Assembly (NCBI RefSeq): GCF_015767265.1
Contig: NZ_JADPIB010000004.1
Coordinates: 1-64,000, forward strand
Direction of reading: 5' to 3'
DNA from: Aureivirga marina
Lineage (GTDB): Bacteria; Bacteroidota; Bacteroidia; Flavobacteriales; Flavobacteriaceae
DNA: 64,000 nt
The notes under the pieces were generated by a model. The model searched no databases. It was given only the letters and a program-made list of their open reading frames with translations, and had not been told where the DNA came from. Positions within the stretch are counted from its first letter, which is position 1. Each line of letters starts with the position of its first letter. Positions 35,435-44,491 of the stretch are shown here, in pieces. Made by a program: the position numbers and the translations under genes.

Positions 35435-35483
35435 AAATTTAGCATTAAATTAAACTTCTCACGTCGTTTATTTTATTGCGATG

Positions 35484-35491
35484 CAAACGTA
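35484..35491 (-). promoter_or_regulatory. Predicted promoter (-7 box) of transglycosylase-like gene
   Basis: Minus-strand TACGTTTG matches TAnnTTTG; the predicted leader is about 46 nt. Confidence 0.55.
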
Positions 35492-35723
35492 CGACTTATT
35501 TTGAAATTAACAATAAGTTTAAATATATGAGGTTGTTTTTAGGAATTATATAATGAAAATACGAAATAATTATTTTTAATTTAATTAAAGAAAAGCTAAT
35601 TTTTAATTTTAACTAAAAGTAACTTAAAAAAATGTTAATGTGATTTCCAAGAAAATGTTAAAAAAATGTTAATTTTAGTATTTGTCGTAGTTTTTATCTA
35701 AGATTCAGAGAATCAGTGATAAA

Positions 35724-36752
35724 TTAACGAATGTTTTGTTTTCGTAGCCAATTGTGGTATTTATTGGCGTTTCTTGTATGCTGTGCATTTGTTTTTGCGA
35801 AGTTGTGTTTTCCACTAAAATCAGGTTTTGCACACATATAATAAAAGTCGTGTTTTTCATGATTTAGCACAGCTTTGATTGAAGAAATATCTGGCATTGC
35901 AATTGGACCAGGAGGTAAACCAGTAATTATATAAGTATTGTAAGGAGAATCAAATTCTATATGTTTTGTACGAACTCTTTTGATAATAATATCTTCTCCA
36001 TGATGTTTTTTAAATCCAAAAACTGCTGTTGGATCTGCTTGTAATAACCAACCATTATTTAATCTATTTAAATAGAGACCGGCAACCTTTGGTTTTTCAG
36101 AATTTACTTTTGTTTCTTGTTGAACGATAGAAGCTAGAACTACAATATCTTCTTTAGATAAATTTAAATTATTCGCTTTTTCGATTCTTTCTTTTGACCA
36201 AAACTTTTCATATTGTTTTAGCATTTTATTTCGAAAACCTTCAGGAGAAATATCCCAGTGAATAAAATACGTATTTGGAATATACATTACCAAAGCATTT
36301 TCTAAAGTCAAATTATTTTCAGAAAGAAATTTTACATCTTTCATCGTATGAACAAGAGAAATAGAATCTGCTTGAATTTGTTGTGAAATTCTTCCAGCTA
36401 ATTTTTCTAAAGAATCTTGATTGTTAAAAGTAAGTTTAATAGCGTCTTTATTTCCGCTTCGAAGTTTGTTTATTATATCATTCGAACTTGTACCTTTTTT
36501 AATAAGATAACGTCCTTTTTTAATTTTACTTGGATATTTTTTTAATTCAGAAACAAAAACAAAACTACTCATATCATTTAAATGAGGTTTGATTTCTTCT
36601 TTTAAAGAATCATAAGAAGTATTTTCTGTGATGAAAAGTTCAAAATCGTCTTTTACATTTGACTTGTAAATTTTTTGATACATTACAAATCCAAATATTC
36701 CACCACCTATAATAAGAATTGCAAAAACTGCAATGATAACTTTCTTTAACAT
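35724..36752 (-). CDS. mltG: Endolytic transglycosylase MltG
   Basis: Inner-membrane enzyme that cuts nascent glycan strands and sets their length. One N-terminal membrane helix (VIIAVFAILIIGGGIFGFVMY) is followed by a LysM-like subdomain (about 40-110) and the YceG catalytic domain. Conserved elements are the catalytic-Glu segment VVLASIVQQET, then AGLYLNRLNNGWLLQADPT, YNTYIITGLPPGPIAMP and FAKTNAQHTRN. 342 residues, normal length. It is the last gene of dapF-GNAT-mltG and overlaps the GNAT gene by 7 bp, so translation is probably coupled. Confidence 0.94.
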   Translation of the reverse strand: MLKKVIIAVFAILIIGGGIFGFVMYQKIYKSNVKDDFELFITENTSYDSLKEEIKPHLNDMSSFVFVSELKKYPSKIKKGRYLIKKGTSSNDIINKLRSGNKDAIKLTFNNQDSLEKLAGRISQQIQADSISLVHTMKDVKFLSENNLTLENALVMYIPNTYFIHWDISPEGFRNKMLKQYEKFWSKERIEKANNLNLSKEDIVVLASIVQQETKVNSEKPKVAGLYLNRLNNGWLLQADPTAVFGFKKHHGEDIIIKRVRTKHIEFDSPYNTYIITGLPPGPIAMPDISSIKAVLNHEKHDFYYMCAKPDFSGKHNFAKTNAQHTRNANKYHNWLRKQNIR

Positions 36753-37279
36753 TTTTCTGAAATTAATTGAAATAATAATTCGTCTTTAAAATTATTATTT
36801 ATGGAATAAATCCAATCTTTTTTAGTTCCTGTTTGTTGAAAATTACACTTTTTAAATAAAGAAATACTTTGTGTATTATCTTCAGTGATATTCGCATAAA
36901 GTTGATGTAATTGCAAATAAGAAAAACAATAATCTATAATTAATTGTAAACTTTCTGTTGCAAAACCTTTATTCTGTTCTGACTTAACAATCATGATGCC
37001 AATTCCAGCTCTTTTATGAAAAGGATCAAAGTCAAAAAGATCTACAAAACCAATTGGTTCTTCTGAATTATTTTTACTAATAACCAATCTTAATTGTTTT
37101 GCAGTATAAATATCTAAATGTGCATTTTCCAAATAGTTTTTTAAAATAAATTTTGAAAAAGGAGCTGTCGTATTACTTACTTCCCAGAAATCTTCATCAT
37201 TTTCAACTTCAAACAAGAAAATAATATCTTCTTCTTCCAAAGCTCTTAAATGAATATGTTCTCCTTTTAATTTTTTCAT
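36746..37279 (-). CDS. GNAT family N-acetyltransferase (RimJ/RimL type)
   Basis: 177-residue acetyl-CoA-dependent acetyltransferase: opening GEHIHLRALEEEDIIFLFEVENDEDFW, acetyl-CoA site region AGIGIMIVKSEQNKGFATESL (Q/R-x-x-G-x-A form), and ANITEDNTQSISLFKKCNFQQTG. Such proteins acetylate protein N-termini or small amines; the substrate is unknown. It sits between dapF (2 bp gap) and mltG (overlap). The link to wall synthesis genes may be only operon structure. Confidence 0.9.
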   Translation of the reverse strand: MKKLKGEHIHLRALEEEDIIFLFEVENDEDFWEVSNTTAPFSKFILKNYLENAHLDIYTAKQLRLVISKNNSEEPIGFVDLFDFDPFHKRAGIGIMIVKSEQNKGFATESLQLIIDYCFSYLQLHQLYANITEDNTQSISLFKKCNFQQTGTKKDWIYSINNNFKDELLFQLISEKC

Positions 37280-37280
37280 T

Positions 37281-38066
37281 TTAAATTTCTATGTTTCCTT
37301 CAAAAACAAATTTGGCAGGACCTTTTAAAAATACATTTTTATAAGTATCATTTTCTACATCGAAAGATACGATTAAATCACCGCCTAATACTTTTGTATG
37401 AATTTCCGTTGTAGATTTTTCAACTTGATTTGTTTTATGCATTGCAATTGCAACGGCAGTTACACCAGTTCCACAAGCTAAAGTTTCATCTTCAACACCT
37501 CTTTCAAAAGTTCTAACTTTAAAAGAAGAGTCTCCAGTTTTTTCTACAAAATTTACATTTGAACCTTCTTGGAAATATGGAGCACCATTTCTAATTTCTT
37601 TTCCTTTAGAAAATACTGGGAAATTATCAATATCAGAAACAATTTCCACGTGATGTGGAGAACCTGTATCTAAGAAACAATGTGAATTTTCAACTTCAAT
37701 AGAAGAAACATTAATCATTTGAAGAGAAATAATATCATTTTCAATGGAAGCATAATGTAAACCATCGATTGCATCAAAAGTAGTTTCCTTGTCGAAAATA
37801 TTTAGCTTTTTAGCAAAAGCAACCAAACATCTTCCACCATTTCCACACATCGTACTTTCATTTCCGTCTGCATTGAAATAAACCATTTTAAAATCACTAT
37901 TTTCTGAATTTTCTAAAAGGATTAATCCGTCACCACCAATTCCAAATCTTCGATCACAAAGTTTGTTGATTAAAGCGACATTTTCTTTTGGGAAAAAATC
38001 AGAACGATTGTCAATCATGACAAAATCATTTCCTGTTCCTTGATATTTATAAAAGTGTAAATCCAT
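37281..38066 (-). CDS. dapF: Diaminopimelate epimerase
   Basis: Converts LL-diaminopimelate to meso-diaminopimelate for lysine and peptidoglycan synthesis. The two active-site cysteines are present: Cys74 in STMCGNGGRCL and Cys198 in TLACGTGVTAVA. The N-terminus YQGTGNDFVMIDNR and RRFGIGGDGLILL are characteristic. 261 residues. First gene of the operon with GNAT and mltG; the predicted promoter lies directly in front, leaving almost no leader. Confidence 0.96.
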   Translation of the reverse strand: MDLHFYKYQGTGNDFVMIDNRSDFFPKENVALINKLCDRRFGIGGDGLILLENSENSDFKMVYFNADGNESTMCGNGGRCLVAFAKKLNIFDKETTFDAIDGLHYASIENDIISLQMINVSSIEVENSHCFLDTGSPHHVEIVSDIDNFPVFSKGKEIRNGAPYFQEGSNVNFVEKTGDSSFKVRTFERGVEDETLACGTGVTAVAIAMHKTNQVEKSTTEIHTKVLGGDLIVSFDVENDTYKNVFLKGPAKFVFEGNIEI

Positions 38067-38074
38067 ACTAATTG

Positions 38075-38082
38075 CAAAAGTA
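38075..38082 (-). promoter_or_regulatory. Predicted promoter (-7 box) of the dapF operon
   Basis: Minus-strand TACTTTTG matches TAnnTTTG. It ends 8 nt before the ATG, predicting a leader of about 5 nt. Confidence 0.55.
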
Positions 38083-38353
38083 CGCTTTCAATAGTAGGAT
38101 TCCAAGCATAATTTTTAATTAAAATAAACAAGAAAGAGATTTGCTGAAATAAGTGAAAAAATGCTTGTTTTTGTGTTTTGAATTTGTTTTAAAAAGATTC
38201 TTTAATTGTTAATTTAATATAATTTTAAGAAAATATTTTTGGATTATTAAAACAACTGGAATCGTTTTCTATAGAATAATGAGAAATTGTTAAACCTAAG
38301 TTAAAGTTAACTTTTCGGCAATTCTTGGAATAAAATATGACGACAGAATTAGG

Positions 38354-38361
38354 TAAATTTG
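38354..38361 (+). promoter_or_regulatory. Predicted promoter (-7 box) of htrA
   Basis: TAAATTTG matches TAnnTTTG; predicted leader about 25 nt. Confidence 0.5.
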
Positions 38362-38389
38362 AAACTCTCAAAAAATAAAAACATAAATT

Positions 38390-39814
38390 ATGAAAAAAGT
38401 ATTTAGCTTATTACTAGTTGCTGTATTAGGAGGGTTTATTTCTTTAGGCTCTTATAAATTATTTTTTGACTCAAACGAAAATATTTATAAAAAAGAGATA
38501 GAAGCAGCCCCAATTGTTAGAACAAACTATTCAGCAGTACCAGCAGAACAAACTGATTTTACAGTTGCTGCGGAAGAAACAGTGAACTCAGTTGTACACG
38601 TGAAAAACACTTCAACACAAACAGTTCGAGATCCTTTTGCAGAATTTTTCTATGGAAGAGGACAAGGAAATAGACAATTTGAACAAGTTGGAACAGGAAG
38701 TGGAGTAATTATTTCAGCAGATGGATATATTATCACGAATAATCATGTGGTAAAAAATGCAACTGAAATAGAAATTACTTTAAATGATAAAAAGCAATAT
38801 AAAGCAGAATTTATTGGAGCAGATCCACAAAATGATATTGCTTTAATAAAAATTGATGCGAAAGATTTGCCATATATTACTTTTGGAGATTCGGATGCTG
38901 TGCAAGTTGGAGAATGGGTTCTTGCAGTAGGAAATCCTTATAATCTTACTTCAACAGTAACGGCAGGAATTGTAAGTGCAAAAGCACGTGATTTACATGG
39001 AAATAATAGTACGGAATCTTTTCTTCAAACAGATGCAGCAGTAAATCCAGGAAATAGTGGAGGAGCTTTAGTGAATACAAGTGGAGAATTAGTTGGAATT
39101 AACACAGCGATTACTTCAAAAACTGGTTCTTTTGTTGGGTATTCATTTGCTGTACCTTCTAATATTGCAAAGAAAATTATCGAAGATATCATGGAGTATG
39201 GAGATGTACAACGTGCATATTTAGGAATTTACTTTGAAGATTTAAATGCAGAAAAAGCAAAAGAATATGATTTGTCAACTGCACAAGGAATTTTAGTTCG
39301 TGAGGTAATTGATAAAGGAGCTGCAAAAGATGCAGGAATTAAGGATAATGATATTATTATCAAATTAAATAATGTAGATATTACAAAATTTGCTGATTTC
39401 AGTGGGCAGTTAAGTGCAAAACGTCCTGGAGATGTTGTAGATGTAACTGTTTTAAGAGATGGCGAAGAAGTAACAATTCCTGTAAAACTTAAAAACAAAT
39501 TTGGAAAAGAAGGAAAAGGAACAGATGATTATACTGGATTCTATATCGGAAGTTTTGAAAATTTATCAAAATCAGATAAAGTGAAATTTAGACTGAACTA
39601 TGGATTAAAGTTTAAAGATGTAAAAAATCAAAATTTAACAAAACGATTTGGAGTTGAAAAAGGAGATATTTTATTAAGTATCAATGGAGAAAAAATTCAA
39701 TCATCTGACCAAATAGAAAATATTTTAGAAAACAATCAAGGAAAAGATTATGTTGTACTTGAGATATTTACGAAAAAAGGAAAAATTGAATATGTTCCTC
39801 TAACAATGAGGTAA
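38390..39814 (+). CDS. htrA: Do/HtrA-like periplasmic serine protease with PDZ domains
   Basis: Envelope quality-control protease/chaperone. An N-terminal signal or anchor helix (VFSLLLVAVLGGFISLG) is followed by the trypsin-like domain with triad His119 (ITNNHVV), Asp149 (QNDIALIKI) and Ser223 (NPGNSGGALV). A first PDZ domain covers about 280-365 (AYLGIYFEDLNAEKA ... IKLNNVDI), and a second, more diverged PDZ covers about 385-474 (VEKGDILLSINGEKI). 474 residues, in line with DegP/DegQ. All catalytic residues are intact. Confidence 0.94.
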   Translation: MKKVFSLLLVAVLGGFISLGSYKLFFDSNENIYKKEIEAAPIVRTNYSAVPAEQTDFTVAAEETVNSVVHVKNTSTQTVRDPFAEFFYGRGQGNRQFEQVGTGSGVIISADGYIITNNHVVKNATEIEITLNDKKQYKAEFIGADPQNDIALIKIDAKDLPYITFGDSDAVQVGEWVLAVGNPYNLTSTVTAGIVSAKARDLHGNNSTESFLQTDAAVNPGNSGGALVNTSGELVGINTAITSKTGSFVGYSFAVPSNIAKKIIEDIMEYGDVQRAYLGIYFEDLNAEKAKEYDLSTAQGILVREVIDKGAAKDAGIKDNDIIIKLNNVDITKFADFSGQLSAKRPGDVVDVTVLRDGEEVTIPVKLKNKFGKEGKGTDDYTGFYIGSFENLSKSDKVKFRLNYGLKFKDVKNQNLTKRFGVEKGDILLSINGEKIQSSDQIENILENNQGKDYVVLEIFTKKGKIEYVPLTMR

Positions 39815-39840
39815 AAAATAGTTATTAGTTATAGTTTGAA

Positions 39841-39863
39841 AACGCTCTTCGGAGCGTTTTTTT
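39841..39863 (+). terminator. Intrinsic terminator with UUCG tetraloop after htrA
   Basis: AACGCTC-TTCG-GAGCGTT (39841-39858) closes a very stable c(UUCG)g tetraloop and is followed by eight or more T. Confidence 0.92.
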
Positions 39864-39896
39864 TATGATAAATTTTTCTAGTATAGGAAGAAATCT

Positions 39897-39904
39897 TATT
39901 TTTG
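39897..39904 (+). promoter_or_regulatory. Predicted promoter (-7 box) of GAPDH gene
   Basis: TATTTTTG matches TAnnTTTG; predicted leader about 25 nt. Confidence 0.55.
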
Positions 39905-39932
39905 GCGCATTATTAAAAATAACACAACAGCA

Positions 39933-41381
39933 ATGTCAAATAACGAGATATACGAAAAGGAATTATCATTCCAAGCAGATAGAAGAAGAGCGACTGTAGA
40001 GCTTATCAAAATTATCAGTGATCTTTGGTATGATAAAACAATTGAGTTAGTACTTTTTAGAAATCAATTAATCGATAGAAATGTAAGTGAAATCTTAAAC
40101 TTAGTAGAATATGCTAGTGATTTCGTTGAAAAACCAATTTCTATTTTCGATACGGTTGAGGTAGCAAAAGCAATTAGCCAATTAGATTTACCACCATCAA
40201 AATTAGATATCGGAAAATTAGTTTACGAATATCATTTAGATGGAAACGATAATACAAGTGTTATCGAATTTATCTCAAATGTATTAAAAGATGCAAAATC
40301 AACTGACGAAATTGAGCCAAAAGATGTTGTATTATACGGATTTGGTAGAATCGGACGTTTATTAGCTCGTGAGTTAATGACTAGAACTGGTAGAGGAGGA
40401 CAATTACGTTTAAGAGCTATCGTTACTAGAGGAAAAGTTGATCAAACTGTTTTAGAAAAAAGAGCATCTTTATTAAGAAATGATTCAGTTCACGGACATT
40501 TCCCTGGAACTGTTACAGCTGACATCGAAAAGCAAGCATTAATCATCAATGGAACAACTGTTCATGTGATTTCTGCAAACGCACCAGAAGAAATTGACTA
40601 TACACAATATGGAATTTCTAATGCTTTAGTAATGGATAATACAGGAGCATTTAGAGATAAAGAAGCATTAAGCAGACATTTACAATCTAAAGGAGTTGAT
40701 AAAGTTTTATTAACTGCACCAGGAAAAGGAATTCCAAATATCGTTCATGGAGTTAACCATTTAGAGCACAACCCAGAAGAAGTTGATATTTTCTCAGCAG
40801 CTTCTTGTACTACAAATGCAATTACACCAATCTTAAAAGTTATTGAAGATAACTTCGGATTAGAAAGCGGACACTTAGAAACAATTCACGCTTATACAAA
40901 TGACCAAAACTTAGTAGATAACATGCACAAAAAATACCGTAGAGGTAGAGCTGCTGCATTAAACATGGTTATTACTGAGACTGGAGCTGGAAAAGCTGTT
41001 TCTAAAGCATTACCATCTTTAGAAGGAAAATTAAGTTCAAGCGCAATTCGTGTTCCTGTTCCAAACGGATCTTTAGCAATCTTAAAATTACGTTTAAACA
41101 GAGAAACTTCTGTTGAAGAAATGAACTCTATAATGAAGAAAGCTGCTTTAGAAGGACCATTAGTTGAGCAAATCAAATATGAAATGAGTAATGAGTTAGT
41201 ATCATCTGATATTGTTGGAACAAATGCTCCATCAATCTTTGACAGTAAAGCTACAATTGTTACTGATGAGGGTAGAGATGCTGTACTTTATGTTTGGTAT
41301 GATAATGAGTATGGATATAGCCACCAAGTAATGCGTTTAGCAAAACACATTGCGAAAGTAAGAAGATATAATTTCTATTAA
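39933..41381 (+). CDS. gap: Glyceraldehyde-3-phosphate dehydrogenase, N-terminally extended form
   Basis: Glycolytic/gluconeogenic dehydrogenase. The catalytic Cys292 lies in SAASCTTNAITPILK, the NAD-binding start is VVLYGFGRIGRLLARELM (about 131-148), and YDNEYGYSHQVMRLAKHI closes the protein. The 482 residues include an N-terminal extension of about 125 residues (from MSNNEIYEKELSFQADRRRA) absent from the usual 330-residue enzyme; Bacteroidota commonly carry such a long form. Codon use is noticeably more biased towards C-ending codons in some families than in neighbouring genes, as expected for a highly expressed gene. Own promoter and terminator. Confidence 0.93.
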   Translation: MSNNEIYEKELSFQADRRRATVELIKIISDLWYDKTIELVLFRNQLIDRNVSEILNLVEYASDFVEKPISIFDTVEVAKAISQLDLPPSKLDIGKLVYEYHLDGNDNTSVIEFISNVLKDAKSTDEIEPKDVVLYGFGRIGRLLARELMTRTGRGGQLRLRAIVTRGKVDQTVLEKRASLLRNDSVHGHFPGTVTADIEKQALIINGTTVHVISANAPEEIDYTQYGISNALVMDNTGAFRDKEALSRHLQSKGVDKVLLTAPGKGIPNIVHGVNHLEHNPEEVDIFSAASCTTNAITPILKVIEDNFGLESGHLETIHAYTNDQNLVDNMHKKYRRGRAAALNMVITETGAGKAVSKALPSLEGKLSSSAIRVPVPNGSLAILKLRLNRETSVEEMNSIMKKAALEGPLVEQIKYEMSNELVSSDIVGTNAPSIFDSKATIVTDEGRDAVLYVWYDNEYGYSHQVMRLAKHIAKVRRYNFY

Positions 41382-41402
41382 TAGAAATCAAATTATAATT
41401 AA

Positions 41403-41437
41403 AAACCTCGAAGTAATTAAACTTTGAGGTTTTTTTA
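41403..41437. terminator. Terminator between GAPDH and ArsC-like gene
   Basis: AAACCTCGAAGT (41403-41414) / ACTTTGAGGTTT (41421-41432) with one G-U pair and T-run; probably serves both convergent genes. Confidence 0.85.
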
Positions 41438-41465
41438 TTTAAAATAAGATAGAATTTTTAAAAAT

Positions 41466-42104
41466 CTATAGTAATTGATAACTTTTAATTTTAGAAGCTA
41501 TATATCCAAAAAGAAAAGCCATCTCAGAAGCTATATTCATGTTTAATTCATTGTACTTTTCATTTTTTAAAGCGGTGTAATCATAATTTTTTGGATCTGT
41601 ATATGGTAATTGAAAATATGCCAAACAATCCGTGAAAAGTGGACAATTTTTTTCTATAGAATTACAAGTTGTAATTGCGATATAAGGTGATTTGTTATTT
41701 TGATCTTCAATAAGTTTTGAATAAGCAAGAATTGGTTTTTTACAATCTTGATATGAAATTAAATATTCTGGATTTTGATGATTAAAAGTTTTAACATCAA
41801 ATCGAAATCCAACTTCTTTTAAAGTTTTAACCGTATTTCTATGTAAAGCTGTAACTACAGTTCCTCCTGAAAAACATTCCATATTTGGAATGGAAAAAAA
41901 ATTAATTGCATAATTGCCCCAAATTTGTGCAAACTGACTTCGACGTGAATTATGAGAACAAATAAAATTCAAATTCACTCTTTCATTTCGTAAATACTCA
42001 TCTAAAACTGCTTTTGCAATATCATTCAAAGTTTCCTTTCTATCATTTGTTATTTCTATATCATTTTGAGAAATTCTAAAGAAGTTTTCTGTATTAACTT
42101 TCAT
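41466..42104 (-). CDS. Low-molecular-weight phosphatase/arsenate reductase-like protein
   Basis: 212-residue cytoplasmic protein with the P-loop CX5R (Cys49-Ser-His-Asn-Ser-Arg-Arg55) in NFICSHNSRRSQFAQIWG, the signature of low-molecular-weight tyrosine phosphatases and ArsC-type arsenate reductases. An N-terminal helix of about 40 residues precedes the P-loop. Additional cysteines (DCKKP, TTCNSIEKNCPLFTDC) could support thiol-based arsenate reduction, but an arsenic-resistance context is absent, so the choice between phosphatase and reductase is open. Divergent from the Smr gene. Confidence 0.8.
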   Translation of the reverse strand: MKVNTENFFRISQNDIEITNDRKETLNDIAKAVLDEYLRNERVNLNFICSHNSRRSQFAQIWGNYAINFFSIPNMECFSGGTVVTALHRNTVKTLKEVGFRFDVKTFNHQNPEYLISYQDCKKPILAYSKLIEDQNNKSPYIAITTCNSIEKNCPLFTDCLAYFQLPYTDPKNYDYTALKNEKYNELNMNIASEMAFLFGYIASKIKSYQLL

Positions 42105-42121
42105 ATATCTTATTGAGAATG

Positions 42122-42129
42122 TATTTTTG
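42122..42129 (+). promoter_or_regulatory. Predicted promoter (-7 box) of Smr-domain gene
   Basis: TATTTTTG matches TAnnTTTG. It overlaps the TTG at 42127, which therefore cannot be the start codon. Confidence 0.55.
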
Positions 42130-42192
42130 CGTAAAAAAACTAATTTATTGTTTTTTAGATATTGTCTAATAATTATTAAAAAGTTAAGAGTT

Positions 42193-42765
42193 GTGAAACT
42201 TGTTAAAGGAGATATAGTTGCAGTTATTGAAGATGCTTTTAGAGGTGTTGTAAAACAAGTAAAAGGTGAGAAAGTAACGATTGTTACTGAAGATGATTTT
42301 GAGATTGTTTATAATATAAATGACCTTGTGAAAATTAAGGAAGATCAAAAAGAATTAGCGAAATATCGTGACATAAAAAATAAACATCTTGCCCAAAAAT
42401 CCGATGATTATGTAAATAAAAAAGAATTGAGCAAGAATAAATTAAAACTTCCAAATAAAGATCGTGCTCCAAAACATGTGATGGAAGTAGATTTACATAT
42501 TGAAAAACTGATTAAAAAACATAAAGGGCTTTCAAATTTTGAAATTCTTTCGATTCAATTAGAAACTGCTAGAGAAAAAATTGAATTTGCAATTGATAAA
42601 AAGATTTCAACAATTGTTTTTATTCATGGAATTGGGGAAGGAGTTTTAAAAGAAGAATTAAAATATTTATTTGGAAGATACCATGTTGATGTGAAAGACG
42701 CTTCTTATCAAAAATATGGTTTAGGTGCAACAGAAGTGTATTTATATCAAAGTAATTTTAATTAA
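42193..42765 (+). CDS. Smr/MutS2-type domain protein (DUF2027-like)
   Basis: About 190 residues: an N-terminal small beta domain (VKGDIVAVIEDAFRGVVKQVKGEKVTIV) joined by a basic linker to a C-terminal Smr domain (MEVDLHIEKLIKK with the D-L-H motif, then IVFIHGIGEGVLKEEL and GATEVYLYQ). Smr domains are nucleases or nucleic-acid binders. The frame is open from a TTG at 42127, but that lies in the predicted promoter; GTG at 42193 gives the expected N-terminus (M/V-K-L-V-K-G-D). Hence a GTG start is preferred. DUF2027 membership is from memory of the family. Confidence 0.82.
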   Translation: MKLVKGDIVAVIEDAFRGVVKQVKGEKVTIVTEDDFEIVYNINDLVKIKEDQKELAKYRDIKNKHLAQKSDDYVNKKELSKNKLKLPNKDRAPKHVMEVDLHIEKLIKKHKGLSNFEILSIQLETAREKIEFAIDKKISTIVFIHGIGEGVLKEELKYLFGRYHVDVKDASYQKYGLGATEVYLYQSNFN

Positions 42766-42797
42766 TTTAAAAAGAAAATACAAACCTATATAAAAGC

Positions 42798-42830
42798 AAA
42801 AAAGAGTATCATAGCAAAATACTCTTTTTC
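42798..42830. terminator. Terminator between Smr gene and pssA
   Basis: AAAAAGAGTA (42799-42808) / TACTCTTTTT (42820-42829), near-symmetrical, can serve both convergent genes. Confidence 0.85.
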
Positions 42831-43058
42831 TTTTTCAATAATTAAAAAACAATCACGGTAAACTATTCGTTTCTTTTCTCAATAAAAAACTAACTTTCTT
42901 TTTTCATGCAATTTTTCGAAAACTTTTTTTTAATTTTTAATTATTAAAATACATACATTGTTGTAATGAATAAATAACTTCAACACTGCAATATTAAGAC
43001 ATAATTGAATTCTCCACAATACCCAATTTCAGTTATATTTTTTTCTAACCAAAATTAG

Positions 43059-43799
43059 CTAAGCCGTTTTTTTGCCTTTTTTACTGATGTTTTCAATGAT
43101 TGAAAGTAATACGTAAACTAAGATAACTAGCGGAATTGCAACTACTTGCAATGTGATTATTAATGTGATTGTAATAATTAAAAATAAATATTTTATAATA
43201 TTTTCTTTCCAGGCAAAACTTTTAAATTTTAAAGAAAATAACGGTAATTTGGCATTCATTAAATAGCTTCCTAGAATTGTGATGAAAATCAATACATATT
43301 TGTTATGAATTAAATCCACAAAAAATGTGCTTGAACTATAATTTAAAATCAAAGGAAGTGAAATAACTAAAAGTGTATTTGCTGGAGTTGGAATTCCAAT
43401 AAAAGAGGAAGTTTGTCTTGAATCAATATTAAAATTCGCCAAACGATAACAAGAAGCTAAAACGATTAATAAACCAAAAAAAGGTAAATAAGACATTTGA
43501 CTAAAATCTGTGAACCAAAGTGGATTTGAATCTCCAATTGACATTCTTAATAATTGAAACATGACAATTCCTGGAACGACTCCACTTGTTACCATGTCTG
43601 CTAAAGAATCTAATTGCTTTCCTAATTCTCCTGACACATTTAAAATTCTTGCAAAAAATCCATCAAAGAAATCAAAGAAAATTCCAAGACAAACAAAATA
43701 AGCTGCATATTCTAACTGATTTACACTTGCAAATAATACAGCGATAACTCCGGATAATAAGTTTAGTAACGTTATTAAATTTGGGATATGTTTTTTCAA
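43059..43799 (-). CDS. pssA: CDP-diacylglycerol-serine O-phosphatidyltransferase
   Basis: Integral membrane enzyme making phosphatidylserine, precursor of phosphatidylethanolamine. The CDP-alcohol phosphotransferase signature is complete: Asp-Gly-x2-Ala-Arg ... Gly-x3-Asp-x3-Asp in FDGFFARILNVSGELGKQL and DSLAD. Several membrane helices follow. 246 residues. The start codon is TTG (minus strand, 43799-43797), since an in-frame stop lies 9 nt upstream and no ATG precedes the conserved KKHIPNLITLLNLLSG. Not obviously in an operon with its neighbours. Confidence 0.93.
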   Translation of the reverse strand: MKKHIPNLITLLNLLSGVIAVLFASVNQLEYAAYFVCLGIFFDFFDGFFARILNVSGELGKQLDSLADMVTSGVVPGIVMFQLLRMSIGDSNPLWFTDFSQMSYLPFFGLLIVLASCYRLANFNIDSRQTSSFIGIPTPANTLLVISLPLILNYSSSTFFVDLIHNKYVLIFITILGSYLMNAKLPLFSLKFKSFAWKENIIKYLFLIITITLIITLQVVAIPLVILVYVLLSIIENISKKGKKTA

Positions 43800-43852
43800 T
43801 TTAATTTAAAATTTAGTTTTGGTAAAATTAATAAAAAAGTAGTGGAAGACTC

Positions 43853-44491
43853 TTAAATTTTAATAGGTTCTCCCAAGAATTTTGGTTGTTTGTTGATTGC
43901 CAAATCCAAAATCATTTTTGTTCTAGCTAAATATTCTCGAACCAATGTTTTTTTACTATAATTAAAAGAAACACTTTTCGCATTAAAACCAACAACATCT
44001 AAATTTTTATTATTTGCGATACAAATTGCTCGTTCATTATGAAAATTTTGCGAAATAACTGTAAAAGAATCTTGGCCAAAAATTTTATTTGCTCGAATCA
44101 CAGAATCTAAAGTTCTAAATCCAGCATAATCTAAAATAATTCGATTTTCAGGAATCCCAAGTTCAATTAAATCTTCTTTCATCATCGAAGGTTCATCATA
44201 ATCTTTTCGACTATTATCTCCACTGATTAAAACATACTCGATTTTTCCTGCTTTATAAAGTTTTTCTGTTGCTTGAATTCGATATTTATAAAATAAATTT
44301 AGATGTCCTCTAGATGTATGCTTTCCTGTTCCAAGTAATAAACCAACTTTGTTTTTCGGAATTTGATTTACATTTGTGAAAATCTGATTTTTTGTAGATT
44401 TTTTCACATAATAATGACTTCCTAAAACACTTAAAATTCCCATAAAAGTGAAAAGAAATCCAGTTATTAAAATTTTCTTTTTTCTAGTCAT
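43853..44491 (-). CDS. SanA/YdcF-like membrane protein (DUF218)
   Basis: 212 residues: one N-terminal membrane helix (ILITGFLFTFMGILSVLGSHYY) and a DUF218 domain outside the membrane, with GLLLGTGKHTSRGHLN, YVLISGDNSRKDYDEPSMMKEDL, AGFRTLDSVIRANKIFG and TVISQNFHNERAICIA. SanA of E. coli affects vancomycin resistance at high temperature through the envelope barrier; the biochemical activity is unknown. Overlaps the DinB gene by 8 bp, so the pair is co-transcribed. Confidence 0.88.
   Translation of the reverse strand: MTRKKKILITGFLFTFMGILSVLGSHYYVKKSTKNQIFTNVNQIPKNKVGLLLGTGKHTSRGHLNLFYKYRIQATEKLYKAGKIEYVLISGDNSRKDYDEPSMMKEDLIELGIPENRIILDYAGFRTLDSVIRANKIFGQDSFTVISQNFHNERAICIANNKNLDVVGFNAKSVSFNYSKKTLVREYLARTKMILDLAINKQPKFLGEPIKI

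Larger units (their letters stand above)
38067..38389. other. Divergent spacer between dapF and htrA
   Basis: 323 bases with a minus-strand promoter box at 38075-38082 and a plus-strand one at 38354-38361; nothing else recognisable between them. Confidence 0.5.

Noticed and set aside
42127-42192. Upstream TTG start extending the Smr protein by 22 residues
   Set aside because: The TTG lies within the predicted -7 promoter box and the extra residues do not resemble the family N-terminus.
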